Assembly: GCA_000934455.1 (NCBI GenBank)
Contig: KN882546.1
Coordinates: 58,712-122,711 of the forward strand
Length of the DNA stretch: 64,000 nucleotides
Source of the DNA: Apostichopus parvimensis
Taxonomy: Eukaryota; Echinodermata; Holothuroidea; Aspidochirotida; Stichopodidae
Reading direction: 5' to 3'
Numbering within the stretch: position 1 is the first letter of the stretch; the number at the start of each line of letters is the position of its first letter. The notes beneath the pieces are model-generated. The model made no database searches. It saw only the letters and a list, made by a program, of their open reading frames with translations, and was not told the DNA's origin. The position numbers were made by a program, and so were the translations under genes. This document shows positions 44,881-56,385 of this stretch, piece after piece.

Positions 44881-46391
44881 GCTTTTTACGTGCAAAGAAA
44901 ACGGACACGGACCAAAGGTCAACAGAACCAAAAATAATCTGTCTGTAAAACAACCACCACAAACAACCACTAAAAGTCCAACTGAAACCCACAAACACAT
45001 CTCTCACTAACGTAGCGTTTAACGTGACGTGAAAAGAACACGGACCCAAAGGCCAACAAGCAAAACCCAAAAACTCTACAAACCGGCCCAAATAAGCCAA
45101 CTCCAAACCACAAACAGAAAAAAAACCAACCCATATTATGCGAAGACCACACAACCCCCACACCTAACAACTAACTCACTCCAAATTTCATCCGGGGAAC
45201 GCCGTCCCGATAGTAGACGACAGGCGTTTTGGGGGTACCCCTCATCCCATTCACATTAAGGGTGACGAGGGATAAGGTGTCCGGTGTCCGATGTTTTCCC
45301 AATACGGGTCTTTTCAGGCACCTAGCCGTGTTCCCCTTTTCCTACGGTCGAGCAGAGTTCTTAGCTCCTCGTCAACATTGATCGAGTGGACCTCCCTGTC
45401 AGGAACAGGAGGTGCACTAGCGACCATCGTGTCCGGTATAGCGGAAGCGACTGCTGGCAGGGTGGAAGGGCCGCTCGAGTGGCCTGTTTCGTCTCGTCAA
45501 ACCAATCGGAGGACTCCTTAGCCGCAACTACTAAGTCTGTAGTGCAGTCCTCCATTGGCGAGTCCGAAACTGGGCCACTCAATGTCTCTTGGGCCAGTTG
45601 ACTCGGGGCTCGACTAGTATCACCGATAGCAGTACAAGCAGCATCCTGCTCCGCATGCCACTCCGCTAATACCATCTCCGCCGTTTTGTCCAGCTCCGCC
45701 GCCTCAGTGGGCAGGCTGGCAGTCTCGGCAACTTCGTTCAGGGACGAGGTAGGACACGAAAGGGGGAACAAAGCCTCCACCGGGGCGCTAGTGTCGGGCG
45801 CTGGGGCGACCAAAGGAGCATCAGTGGGTACGGTGTCAGAGGCCGGGACGGGGACCGCTTCCACCACGCCCGTAGCCAATCTCGCGGCGTATGATCGGTC
45901 TAGGCATAAACGGGCGAGATGGCCCGTTTTCCCACACGAGTTACAAACGTTATCCCCTTTACACTCGGCCAGGGTATGCCCAACCTGTAAACACCGGCTA
46001 CATCGCTTGTTCGGGCACCACCTGGCCTCATGCCCTTCCAGCCCACACATCCAACAAGTGCGAGGCTGGCCCGGGTATGCAATGTCAACCTCTCCAGGGA
46101 CCTTTAAACCAACAGAACGCAAAACTGAAAAAAATTGTCCGGGGACGACCTTAGCCTTCCCCGAAAAACTCAATACGATTTTGCTGTCACGGCGAGCCGC
46201 CTTGACAGCTAGGGGTGTGGCAAGCCACGCACCTCTACGAAAAAGAAAAACAACGAAACAAACCCAAAACACACTAAACAAACTACAAACTAATGAAAGG
46301 CCAACGTAGAAACACAAAAAGTGTGTGGTCAACGAAAAGTGGAGAGCAGCCGAAAACACGTCCGCACTCCAAGAAAGCCAACTACCAACTT
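44881..46391 (-). mobile_element. Tx1 family A LINE with ORF2 deleted
   Basis: The complete 3' terminus (gctttttacgtgcaaag inverted) and both homologous 3' UTR segments (44881-44930 and 45014-45060) are present. About 60 bases of the ORF2 start are joined to the sequence at the ORF2 stop at about 45229. ORF1 (about 45290-46190) and the 5' UTR to 'aagaaagccaactaccaac' follow. The junction differs from that of 39388-41205, so this is an independent deletion. ORF1 is also cut internally. Confidence 0.78.
45361..46359 (-). pseudogene. LINE ORF1 with RRM-like domain deleted, family A
   Basis: A 332-codon frame. SKIVLSFSGKAKVVPGQFFS and VGLKVPGEVD are followed directly by IAYPGQPRTCWMCGLEGHEA, so about 120 residues carrying the RRM-like domain are missing. 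The three CCHC knuckles remain (CWMCGLEGHEARWC, CSRCLQVGHTLAEC and CNSCGKTGHLARLC). The acidic tail follows and loses frame near the end. The first 50 or so codons read 5' UTR and are unlikely to be translated. Confidence 0.7.
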
Positions 46392-46394
46392 GTT

Positions 46395-49300
46395 AGTGCC
46401 GATGTTATTGCCTTGTCATGAAATCCTTGACTAGCTGGAATGTGTAGTGCACTAATACCATAAGCTGCTTTACCTGTTTGTGCCATTAGAAGTATGTGGG
46501 TATCATCGGGATCATTGCCAGGCTGACTAAAATAGTATTTCAAAGTGCATTATACAGAGCTTTCCACACTTGTCATTAACCTACACCAGCACCTCCAGTG
46601 AGAAATGTGTAAAGTGGTTCTTGTATTGTTTTACAGCAGTGCAGTACATGGTAGAATGTATTGAATCTAGCAACCGATGCTTTTGTAAGTGTTCCGTGTT
46701 TGTACTATTAACTGCAATGCCAATGTCTTCACCAATGTCATACAATTCAGGGCACTGATTGAGAGGGAGTTTAGCTTTAAGCTTGTCCTTTTCTTGCCGA
46801 TGAGAGCATTCTGTATGTTCTGTCTTAAAGTTCAGTGCCCCTACTGTGTAGCAGTCATGATTGCTGACCATTAGTCTCTTGTTGAATGTCAGTTGCATTA
46901 GGATCATCGTCATTATTATCCGATTCGTACTCGCATTCCCTACTTTTGGCAGTAGTTATATTAAACCAACCTGGAAAATCTGCTAGGCAATATTTCCCTA
47001 ATACTTTAGGTCTAACTGCATATTTCTTAACTGTTGAATATATTCGAATGGTTTAGGAGAACTCTTCGATCTTCTGGTGGTGAAGTGTTGACAAATACAA
47101 ACTGTCTCGATGCTTTTCTCAGTGACATTTGTACACCAAGTAAATGGCTTATTGAGCGCTCATTTCAACATGATTTAGAAACGTGTTTCCAATGTCTTAC
47201 TTGTTGTTTGATATCCATGTTTCCCTTTCTTGCCTCTTTTGTAGCACGCTGCATAATGTTACTGATTCCTCTTTGTCCTTTGCTAATGTATGATACAATG
47301 TACGAAGCACATGCATATGGGTCCAGTACATATGGATATTCATATTGGCTTTCCAGGTTTGCAAGAAAATTTTGTTGTAACAATTAATTCTGACTTCAGA
47401 TGCTGATCTTTTTAGAAATATTTTGTGTGATGTTAATCCTGTACGAATAGCGAGAATGTACTGTTGTTCCTAGTTTTTTCCAGCATATCTTAAAAATTGT
47501 CAGTCACATCATCTACAAGTTTGAGTCCATCTATTCGTTATTCGTTTGTTTAGTGATGTGCGCTGTTCAGCACTGTCGTTGGTCACATTTTCTAATGGTG
47601 TTAGAATCATTGTTTTGAACATTGGCGCGATTGGAAAACCACACCGACATACCTTGTGTTTCTTCTTTCTGTATGTCTTTGCATGACTGTGAGATTGCAA
47701 GCTGACTGAGTGATTCACTTCAGGTGTGTTACATGTAACAATAGTGATCAATAAATGAAGTTATTTCATCTGATGAAGCAGTTCCATACAATAGTGCATC
47801 CTTGATCCAAACTAGCAATGTGTATGTGGGGGGAACCTCTCTGCTGGAATTGTACTTTGTAGAAATGATAAATAATTTAACCAATTGGATGGTACACACT
47901 GTAGAGAAAATCATTTACAAACCTAACCATATAATGAAAGTGTCGATCACTCTTGATTAGCTCGGACTTCTTATTCCAACATCATCATCTGCCAAACTCT
48001 GTTGTTTACAGTCCTTGCAAGAATTTGGAGTAAGTGAAGCCACCTTATCTCTGCAGCTGAAAATGATAGAAACCATGTTTGAATTCCAAGCTGACGAATC
48101 ATTGCGAACAGTTCTTTCTTTGACTTCTCCCAATATGGAGGGGAGCCTCTTAATGTTGTAAATACTCTGAAGCCTTCATCGAGTGTCAATATTTTGTGAA
48201 CATTTTCACTCGTTTTGAAATGTTTTGCTATAAATTTCTTTCCTTCAATTGTCTTCTTCCGCATACTCAGTGAAACTTCTGTTGTATTTGATTGATTTTA
48301 ATTTGTTTGTCAAATATATTTCCGACTGATTTAGCAAAACTTCTTTCTCTCTGACGTAATTCCCACTTGCATATTGTGCTGTAATGTACACTGTTTGTTA
48401 TTACTTCTAGACTGTCCACAAAACAATGTTTGAAATGCAAGTACTTCGGAATGACTATCCCTGTAGGTTAAATGTAGTAATTTTGAGATTCAGTCCACTC
48501 ATTATCAATCGACTTGAAGGTTTGTTGCATTTCAAGAAATGTCACTTGATTTATCACAGTCTTCATCTGATTCTGAGTTACTCACCCTAGGTGCTATAAA
48601 TTCTTGCCAATCGTGATCTAGTTGATGTAATGTGTTGGTTGGTCCATATCTTAGAAATTGTGACCTTTTTATCTATGTATAATCGACTGTTTGCAAGAAG
48701 CCAATTTGCAGCATCGATGACCTTATTAGGTCTGACATTTTCAATTTCAACTGCATGCTTGTAAGACAGTTTTCTCTTGAACTTTACAGGAATAGTCATG
48801 CTCTCATCTAGCCTACGTGGTAACATCCTTATGGTACTGGATACATCAGCAGGGTCATTTACAATATTTCCTGTCATATTCAACTTTCTTCCTCTGGGCA
48901 ATTCTCTTATTTGCATGAATGGTGTTCGAAGCGCTACCAAGCTGTTGTGGGATGACTGGAAGACTCTAAGCCCTAATGGCGGTATCTTTTAACGATTAAT
49001 ATATTCCTTACAAATGTTGCATATCCACATGTTACTTTCTGTTATAGATGATTTGTGCAACGATAAAGAAGAAGTGTGAGCCCTCTTTGCCAAATTTGTG
49101 ACACTTTCCCTATACCATAACTAAAGAACAACAAATATATTCTGGACCAACTGAAATGGATTTCGGATATACATCTTGCAATTCTTTAATTGAAAGTATT
49201 ACTGCTAGATCTTATATTCGTTTTCATTACCTAGAAATATTGGATCCGATCTGGCCTCTGCTATTCGTGTTTGGTTAATTTTTTTTTTCTCTTGGATGAG

Positions 49301-49900
49301 ATATGTTTTAGTTTCCTCAATTGTTCTGATTCATTTTCTTTCTCAGAGTAATCTCCTCTCTGCCTTTTTGCTATCATACGTTTAACATTTTGGTGGCCTT
49401 CCTTTTCGGAATAATCTGATCTGTGCCTTGTTGCATCCATTGTCAGTGTAATCTTGTCTTTGCCTTGTCTTCATACTTTTGAAATGTATGTTTTCATTTT
49501 GTGAGTATTCTCGCTCGTGTTTTTTTATTTATTTTTTTGCTAGCACAAGGATCTTTCCTCCTTATAATTTTCATTCGTTTGACATTTTTGTCCCTTTCTG
49601 CTTAGCAGTAAGTGCTACTGTATCTTTTCTGTTGTATATGTTCAGCATTTTCCTTCAGTTCCTTTTGTTGGTAAGTGTCATTATTTGCTGTAGGCTTTTG
49701 CATACGTTTGGAACTGCTGGATTTCATGTTAGTTGTGGGTAGCTCAGTCAATATTATATTTGTTCTGTTCCTTTACATTGTTGCCACATTTTGTGCCTTT
49801 CTATTTCTTCTAATACACGTTCTGTGGTAGATTTAGCTTGTGTCTGGCACAACTCAGTTATAAAGTTCATATAGATAACTTCCAAGGGTCGTTAAAGAAT
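46395..49900 (-). mobile_element. Helitron relic (Rep-side and helicase start)
   Basis: The minus strand, 5' to 3', shows RQRQDYTDNG-type basic repeats (49240-49480) and a WICNICKEYINR finger-like stretch (about 49000). Then come GNIVNDPADVSSTIRMLPRR, VKFKRKLSYKHAVEIENVRP (48587-48940), EGFRVFTTLRGSPPYWEKSK and RQLGIQTWFLSFSAAEIRW (47971-48264). YVLDPYACASYIVSYISKGQ (about 47300) follows, then SPPEDRRVLL. Finally there is the PIF1-type helicase start PLYTFLTGGAGVG (about 46590) and HILLMAQTGKAAYGISALHI (about 46470). Stops and frame changes are frequent. The rest of the helicase is absent beyond 46391, where a LINE lies. The ends were not identified. Confidence 0.75.
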
Positions 49901-50059
49901 GGCCTCTTGCTTACCCCTAGTGAAGGGTTCGTTTGTTTTTCTGTGTTTTTCTGTTTTTTGTTTCGTTCTTTGTCCATCTGAGAAAGGTTAGTCACTTTAT
50001 TAAAATTTATACTAACGCTCTTCCATGCTATAGACCGATAGACTTACATTATGATTCCG

Positions 50060-52260
50060 GTTAAGTTTTGTTTATAGAAAACGTCAAAAGTTGTTTATTT
50101 ATTTCAAAAATCATAGCTTTCATTTTAGTTTGCTTCAAGAAACTCATTCTGTAACAAGTGACATTACTCATTGGTCAAACGAATGGGGAGTTAAAGTGTG
50201 TTTATGTCATGGTACCCAATCTCAGTAGAGGTGTTGCTATTCTTATTAAACCAACTTGGAACTTTAATCTCATCAATGATTTCTATGATATTAATGGTCG
50301 TTTCGTTATACTGTATAACGAAACTATGTAAAACTATGTAAACTATGTATAACGAAACTGTGTACACAGTATATACATATTATATTGTATATTAATATCA
50401 AGGGTATGCATTTTATATTAACCAATGTGTATGGGCCCAATCTGGATAATAATATAATTTTCAAAGCTATTGATAGTACTATAACGAGTCACACTTATTT
50501 AGCGCCAATAATATTGGGAGGGGATTTGGACAAAACGGGTGGAAATCCGTGCACCAATTTTGTTGCTCGTAATGAAGTCATCACATTTTCACAAAAATAT
50601 GACCTTATTGATATTTGGCGAGAGCGTAACCCATTGACAACACATTATACGTGGCATTGAAGAAGCATTCACCATTCTATTCATTGATTTTTTTCTTTTA
50701 AATCAGTTAAGGGGTGGTGCTGTTTGTGATACAGTTTCAGTTATCATTGGTCAGGACAGAGGGGAAGGTTCCTGGAAGCTTAATACCCCCCTGCTTTTAA
50801 AGACCATCGTTATATTGATCTTAGTCGTACGAATATTCATAACACTAATAGCTAACACGGGTTTTAATTGTAGCTTACTCTGGGAGGTTTGTAACTTAAT
50901 ATCAGATCACTTTCTACGCGTTACTCTGGCATTCGGGCTAAACAAAGCCGAAGACCGCCGCCTTATTGCTAACATTTCCTTTTGTGAACAATTGTATGCA
51001 TATATTCTCACTGATTACTTAAAGGCTCTGTTCAATGAAGCCAAAGGTCAGCTAGAGGCAATTTATGAGTCAAAATTAAAGAGCATTTTTGTCAGATCAA
51101 GAGCATTCTGGGTTGAGGAGGGGGAGAAAAGTACTCGTTACTTTTTAAATTTAGACCCCAAAAATTAAACAGAAAACAATGAATGAAATTATTACGAATA
51201 CAAATATTGTTATAACTAATGCTAAAGATGGCACCGTTTCCCCTGCAACTCTTTTTTTATAATATACATTTGCAGCATGTTCAGCTTTCCGATGAGGAAT
51301 GTAGGGATTGTGAAGGTCATTTCACCCATGTAGAGTGCACTGCGTCACTTTTGGGTATGCCCCTAAATAAGTTGCCAGTTTCTGATGGATTACCGGTCGA
51401 ATTTTATCATTTTTTGGGGGATGAGGTGGGTCCACTTGCGGTTAATGACAGGGGATATCTCGCTGATGAGCAAGGGCGAGCAAACATTACACTTATTCCT
51501 AAACCGGCCAAACACCGCAGATATGTAAACAACTGGCGTCCCATCGCTCTCCTCAACACCGACTATAAAATCGCTTCTAAATGTATTGCTACTCGTATGA
51601 AAAGATTTCTTGATAATTTCATTAGCCCTGAGCAAAGTGGGTTTTTAAAAGGTCGTTTCATTGGCGAAAATATTAGATTAATTTTTGACCTTATTTTCCT
51701 TCATTACGAGAAAGCCTTTGATAAACTAGACTGGGAATATATTCATAATTGTCTCTCTTATTTTAACTTTGGCGCAGATTTCATTGATTGGATTATCACA
51801 TTTTCTAACAATGCTAATTCTTGTGTCACAAAGAATGGTTATTTTTCAGATTTTTTAAATATCACATATGCTGATGATACCGTAATAATTACAGATGAGT
51901 TTGAAAACTCTATGAAGACTTTTTCAGATTAAATTATATGCCCAAGCTTTCGAAGATTCAAAGTTGAATCTATAGTTGGTCATATCGTGATTTAACTCCT
52001 ATCGGGAAGGTGTTGATAATTAAGACGTTTGCAAGTTATCAATAAGTCTATCTTTTCATGGTTCTTCCATCATCATATCAGTGAAATGAATGGTAGGTTT
52101 ATAAAATTTATATGGAACAATAAATTTGATAAAGTCAAGAAATGTTTTATGCAATATACTACAGATAATGGGGCGCACGGGGTTGGGGTCTGCACTGGGT
52201 ATGCACCCAGTAGTTGCTTATCTAAGAAGGACTACAGTTGCTGTATGTTTTACTAAAACT
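50060..52260 (+). mobile_element. L1-clade LINE relic (endonuclease and RT)
   Basis: The endonuclease starts near 50100 with LQETHSVTSDITHWSNEWG. It continues with LTNVYGPNLDNN, ILGGDL (for GGDFN) and NPLTTHYTWH at about 50650. Then RSRAFWVEEGEKSTRYFLNL (about 51090) and the RT: VSDGLPVEFYHFLGDEVGPL, VNNWRPIALLNTDYKIASKC, SPEQSGFLKGRFIGENIRLI, YEKAFDKLDWEYIHN and ITYADDTVIITDEF (about 51865). The tail shows RDLTPIGKVLIIKTFA and FIKFIWNNKFDKVKKC. The text differs clearly from the Tx1 families. Internal deletions and frame changes show that it is dead. Confidence 0.8.
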
Positions 52261-52310
52261 CCATGCTAGTTATTTTTTCTTTCATTTTTATTAAGTCACT
52301 GAGGAAATAG

Positions 52311-55300
52311 ATTGATGATTAAATGCAACCAATGCCAGATGTTGATTGCCCAAACCAAACTGAAGAGACAAGTAACTCAGTGTGGAAGACAGTCACCAGA
52401 AAGGTTTGTTACAGGTGATACAAGTAATGAATGACTTTTTACCCAAGTTTTGATGTACTGCATCTTGCATATATTGTTTTAATACAAATACTGTGGAAGT
52501 ATCATAAAAAACATAGTATATCATAACATCCCTGTTATGTTTACTTTACTCAGAGACGAGCATGCTGACACAGGACCGTCCGCTCATGGGGTTATAACGG
52601 AGACTCAAAGTTGCTCTGTTGAAAGGTTAGTCAGTTTGTCACAGCGTTCACAATTAAATTAATCAGTGTAGAGTTGTAGTCAATGTGAAGTGTACAAAAT
52701 GATTGGATGCGTTAGAAACTTATATTCCCTTTTCAACACTGACTATTCTAGGGTGGAACAGTAACGACAAATATATATGTGTTCAATGCTGGGTTGTATT
52801 ATGGATAAAAGTATACTATTTTTGGACTAACTTTGTCAAGTTTTAATAATGGTTACTTCATTTGTACTACATATATTTTGTACGTCTGTAATAACTTGTA
52901 GGAAATGCCAGATCTTAGGTCAGAATATGCAAATTTTAGTACAAATATGTAACAGATGGAAGACAAGACCAATTGTGAAATTTCTTTGTAGGTAAACAGT
53001 GTTCCAATGTAGATGTTCTTGACTGTCTTGAGTAAATGAGTTCGGAGATCCTGTTACTGTTATTTTCTTTTTGGTAATAAATTGTGAGTTCTATTTCAAT
53101 TATCCAAAGTATTTTGCTATGTTAACAACTGAAGGCTTAGTGGAACATGGCATAGGAACATCTTTGACAGCGTGGAAGGATGCCTTAATATGAATCTCAA
53201 ACACTACAGATTGATGGACATTCATGCAGGATTGCTTGGTGTGACTTTCTTGGTTGGCAAAGTTAACACCAAGTTAACTCATGACATCATTTCTTAAGTC
53301 ACAGATCATGGGTTTTTGGTTATTTTCGTTCTATTTCCAAATTAGAGATGGGAATGAAAGACAATCAGTACCAGTTGTATCAGAATTACAGACCGGACCC
53401 CCGTTTTGTGCTCCTGATACGTAGGTAAATATGTTCTTTATAATTGTTATGAAAATGTTCTTCTTGCTTATCATAATCACGACCACCTTGCTTTAAATTA
53501 CTGAATCTTCAGCCTTGGTTGAATGTCTCTAATGCTTGAAGGAAATCGTTTCATCTTTACCTACTATATTCTAATACATACATCTCAGTATGCTTTAAGT
53601 CAAATGTTCAACAGTAAGTTAGTAAAAGGAGTGGGGGGGGGGGGGGGGTGGTTAAATGGTTAAGGCAGTGGACTTGTGATCGTAGGATTGATGCTCGATA
53701 CCTGGCCAGATCATTCGGTTGTGTCCTTGGGCAAGGCACATCTCCATTACTTCTCTTAACCAAAGTGCATAAATGGGGACTTGCAAGGTAAGTTGTAGAT
53801 ATAGTTGGGTGTCCCCCGTTTGTGGCTGCACCCTATGGGAAGTCCCCAAGAGAGCTTGATTGAATTGTGCACACTTTGGTGTTTGGGTGTGACAAGTTAC
53901 CAATGACCAGGCTTAACTTGTAAAGTCGTGTGAGAGGGCATCGGCCTTGAGAAAGACTGTAAGCCTTCAACTTTGAGCTTTAAGTGCCTTAGCTATGCTG
54001 CTTCACAGCGACTGTTGGCCAACTCTGCCCCTTCTGTTGCCCACCCTGCCCATTCAAGTTGTGAAAAATGTTCTATGCCAATCTGGGATTCATTGTGTAC
54101 TTAATTCTACAAAGCATTATGTGGTCGGCCAATCCTTCATGTACACACCCTTTCATATCCATATTTACACAAATTAGTGAATTAAGCCAAAACCCAGGGC
54201 GAATTTTGGGTCCAGAATGCTGCTTTAACTTATTTTCCTGTTATAACCCTGCTTCCATATCAGAATTGGCAATGATGCACCATCAACATCGGGAATACAG
54301 AATGAAAGCCACTTCCATGTTTCTGACAGGAAAGCTAGTCAGTAGTAATACTGGACGGGAGGGTAAGCGACATGAAAATATTGTGTTCAGAACTAACTAT
54401 TGCCCACATTCATCAGTGACCATGCATGCCATAGTGAAAACATAGGAGTGGTGGTATGGAGTTGTAGTAATTTTGTAGTTATGAACAGTTCTCTATGCAT
54501 GCCTTCTTGATTATTGCATAAAGTTTTAGACTACCGGTACTACAGTATATAAAACCCACTTTTCATTGAATGGAATAAGGTGCAATGCCAGACATCCACC
54601 AAAGATATTACATTACAAGTAATAGGAATAGCCTAAGTTTTGCTCACCCTGGCATGTGGGATCTGGTGAGATGAGTACAATCAGGGTACTGCATTAGTTC
54701 TGGGAAAGAGTATGAGTATCTGGTTTGAGTCTGCATGAATACAAGTTGTAAAGCTTAACACAAGTACAGAAATTTCTTCTTGTACTTATATTCGATTTCA
54801 AGTACAAAACTGGCCTATAGAGAGTACATAGTGATTTTGGGTTGGTTTTGTTAAACTTTGACCAAATTCTTGTAATATCAGTAAATTGTGTGATACATGC
54901 TGCTTCCTCTACATTGGGTTACTGCTAATCTATTAATCTTTGGATTCCTTATATATTATTCACCTGTTATATTCATACTGATGGTAGGGATACCTTTGCA
55001 GTTGTGTTAAAAATATTATTGTCAACTAATATACAAACTGCATGCTATACTCTGATCATTGAATTTTGCAGAGTACATTGGAATGCATACCTCATATCAA
55101 ACTGGAATTCCTATAAGAGAATTTGACTTTCCTCATATGAAATACAAACTACACATAGGAAACTGGAAATGGGTAAATCTCATATGAAATGATGTTCCTC
55201 GTGTGAGGTTTAGGACATCTCTCGTATAAAAAAAGCCATTTCACAAATCATTTCTTCATTTCACATATCAAACGGTTCAATCTCATATGAAAATGATCGT

Positions 55301-55691
55301 TTCATATGTGAAACATGCGGCAAAATTGTGTAAGGGTGTGAAATTGGAAATCAATTTCTTTATCAGTGTTGTAAGAACATCCAGTATTTGATAGTGCATA
55401 TGTTACCATGTCTTATTAATTCATGTAAGGTGTGTCCAAGACTACATGAACCTAATAGAACCGGCAAGCCCTTCCCCCATCAGAGTCGGACACTGGTGAT
55501 GACATGAAGTTAGTCTTGGAGGAGAGTCTTGGAGATTTGGACAATGATCGTAAGCATTAAACATATTTACCTTAACACCATATAAACATACTGAATTAAT
55601 TTTTTTTACATTCACTAATCATTCCCATGCAGCTGCTCTTCCTTTGTCTTCTCTTTCTCAACTGATGCCTGTCAATTGGATTATATGCTGA
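52311..55691 (+). CDS. Candidate multi-exon gene, 3' part, unrecognised
   Basis: Three short exons with AG/GT borders keep one frame: 52311-52403 (MIKCNQCQMLIAQTKLKRQV), 52554-52625 (DEHADTGPSAHGVITETQSC) and 53346-53420 (DGNERQSVPVVSELQTGPPF). The introns between these three are in the same phase. Two further exons join each other in frame: 55459-55549 (NRQALPPSESDTGDDMKLVL, then EESLGDLDND) and 55633-55691 (ALPLSSLSQLMPVNWIIC-stop). The first set does not join the second without a missing exon. A CNQC pair and a low-complexity acidic tail are the only features. It could be a host gene or part of a transposon gene. Confidence 0.35.
53645..53965 (+). mobile_element. SINE with conserved central domain (possibly Nin-DC-like)
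   Basis: The head ggttaaatggttaaggcagt and gattgatgctcgatacctgg resembles decayed A and B boxes of a tRNA. The centre has tgtccttgggcaaggcacat...cataaatggggac, a phrase seen in SINEs of many animals and reminiscent of the conserved Nin-type domain. The end is ggccttgagaaagactgta. It is preceded by a G16-17 tract. The assignment to a named domain is from memory and tentative. Confidence 0.55.
55060..55330. repeat. CATATGA(A)-rich cluster
   Basis: Many '(c/t)tcatatgaaa' phrases occur within 270 bases (cctcatatcaaac, cctcatatgaaat, ctcatatgaaatg, ctcatatgaaaatg, tttcatatgtgaaac). Several are self-complementary. This is a repeat of unknown origin, possibly a foldback MITE. Confidence 0.45.
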
Positions 55692-56385
55692 GAGTTAGAT
55701 GACCTCTCCTTTATACATTCATGGTCACTGAAGCGTCGCAGCCTTCATAGGTGTAATGTTATGTTGGATTCAAGAAGGCTCGTCATACATGAGTTATTCT
55801 CGCTAACTTGGAACACCTGTTTCTGTTCTTCCTTGATCTCTTCGATATCCGTATCGCCAAGACCAACTACTTACTCCAATGGACTTTTCGGCCACGAGTC
55901 TTCATCTTTCCACAAGAACGATGGTCCGTTTAGCCATCGGCTATCCGTAGTTATATCTACCGCATGGAGGCCGCGCGATCCATCATTGGCCGGGTTGCTC
56001 TTTGAGTCCACATACCTCCATTGTTGAAGGTCGCTGGATTCTCTTATCTTGGCCACTCTGTTTGCCACAGACTTCTTAAAACGACGGCTTTCGTTTCCTA
56101 TGTAGAGCATCTATTAATGGCTATGCTTTCTAAATCGGGCAATTCAGACAACCACCTTTGCCATCTCTGACGTTCCTCATCCCCAATCGGTGAATCCCAT
56201 CGTAATCTTTGAGCGCATAATGTCTAATATAAAGTGCTTTTTACGTGACCCGCCATGCGGGATACAAAACGTCACGGCCAAACGGCACTACCGAACCATC
56301 CCATACTGACAAACGAAACTCAGGTCAAGCGTGCCAAAAAACGTACGCCCGCCGACCTGCAGAGACAAAACGCCCAACCCCCCAC

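Noticed and set aside
44837-44900. Family A/B LINEs as U2-gene-specific (Keno-like) retrotransposons
   Set aside because: U2 sequence abuts one LINE end, but the readable LINE target duplications (tctaatataaagt, gcaatctcttg, aagtggcttgc, ctctcgg, aattcaca) are unrelated to U2 and to each other. The U2 piece has its own duplication and body.
50385-50660. A third Tx1-type copy
   Set aside because: The endonuclease and RT text differs from families A and B throughout (NNWRPIALLNTDYKIASKC, ITYADDTVIITD), so it is a separate L1-clade LINE.
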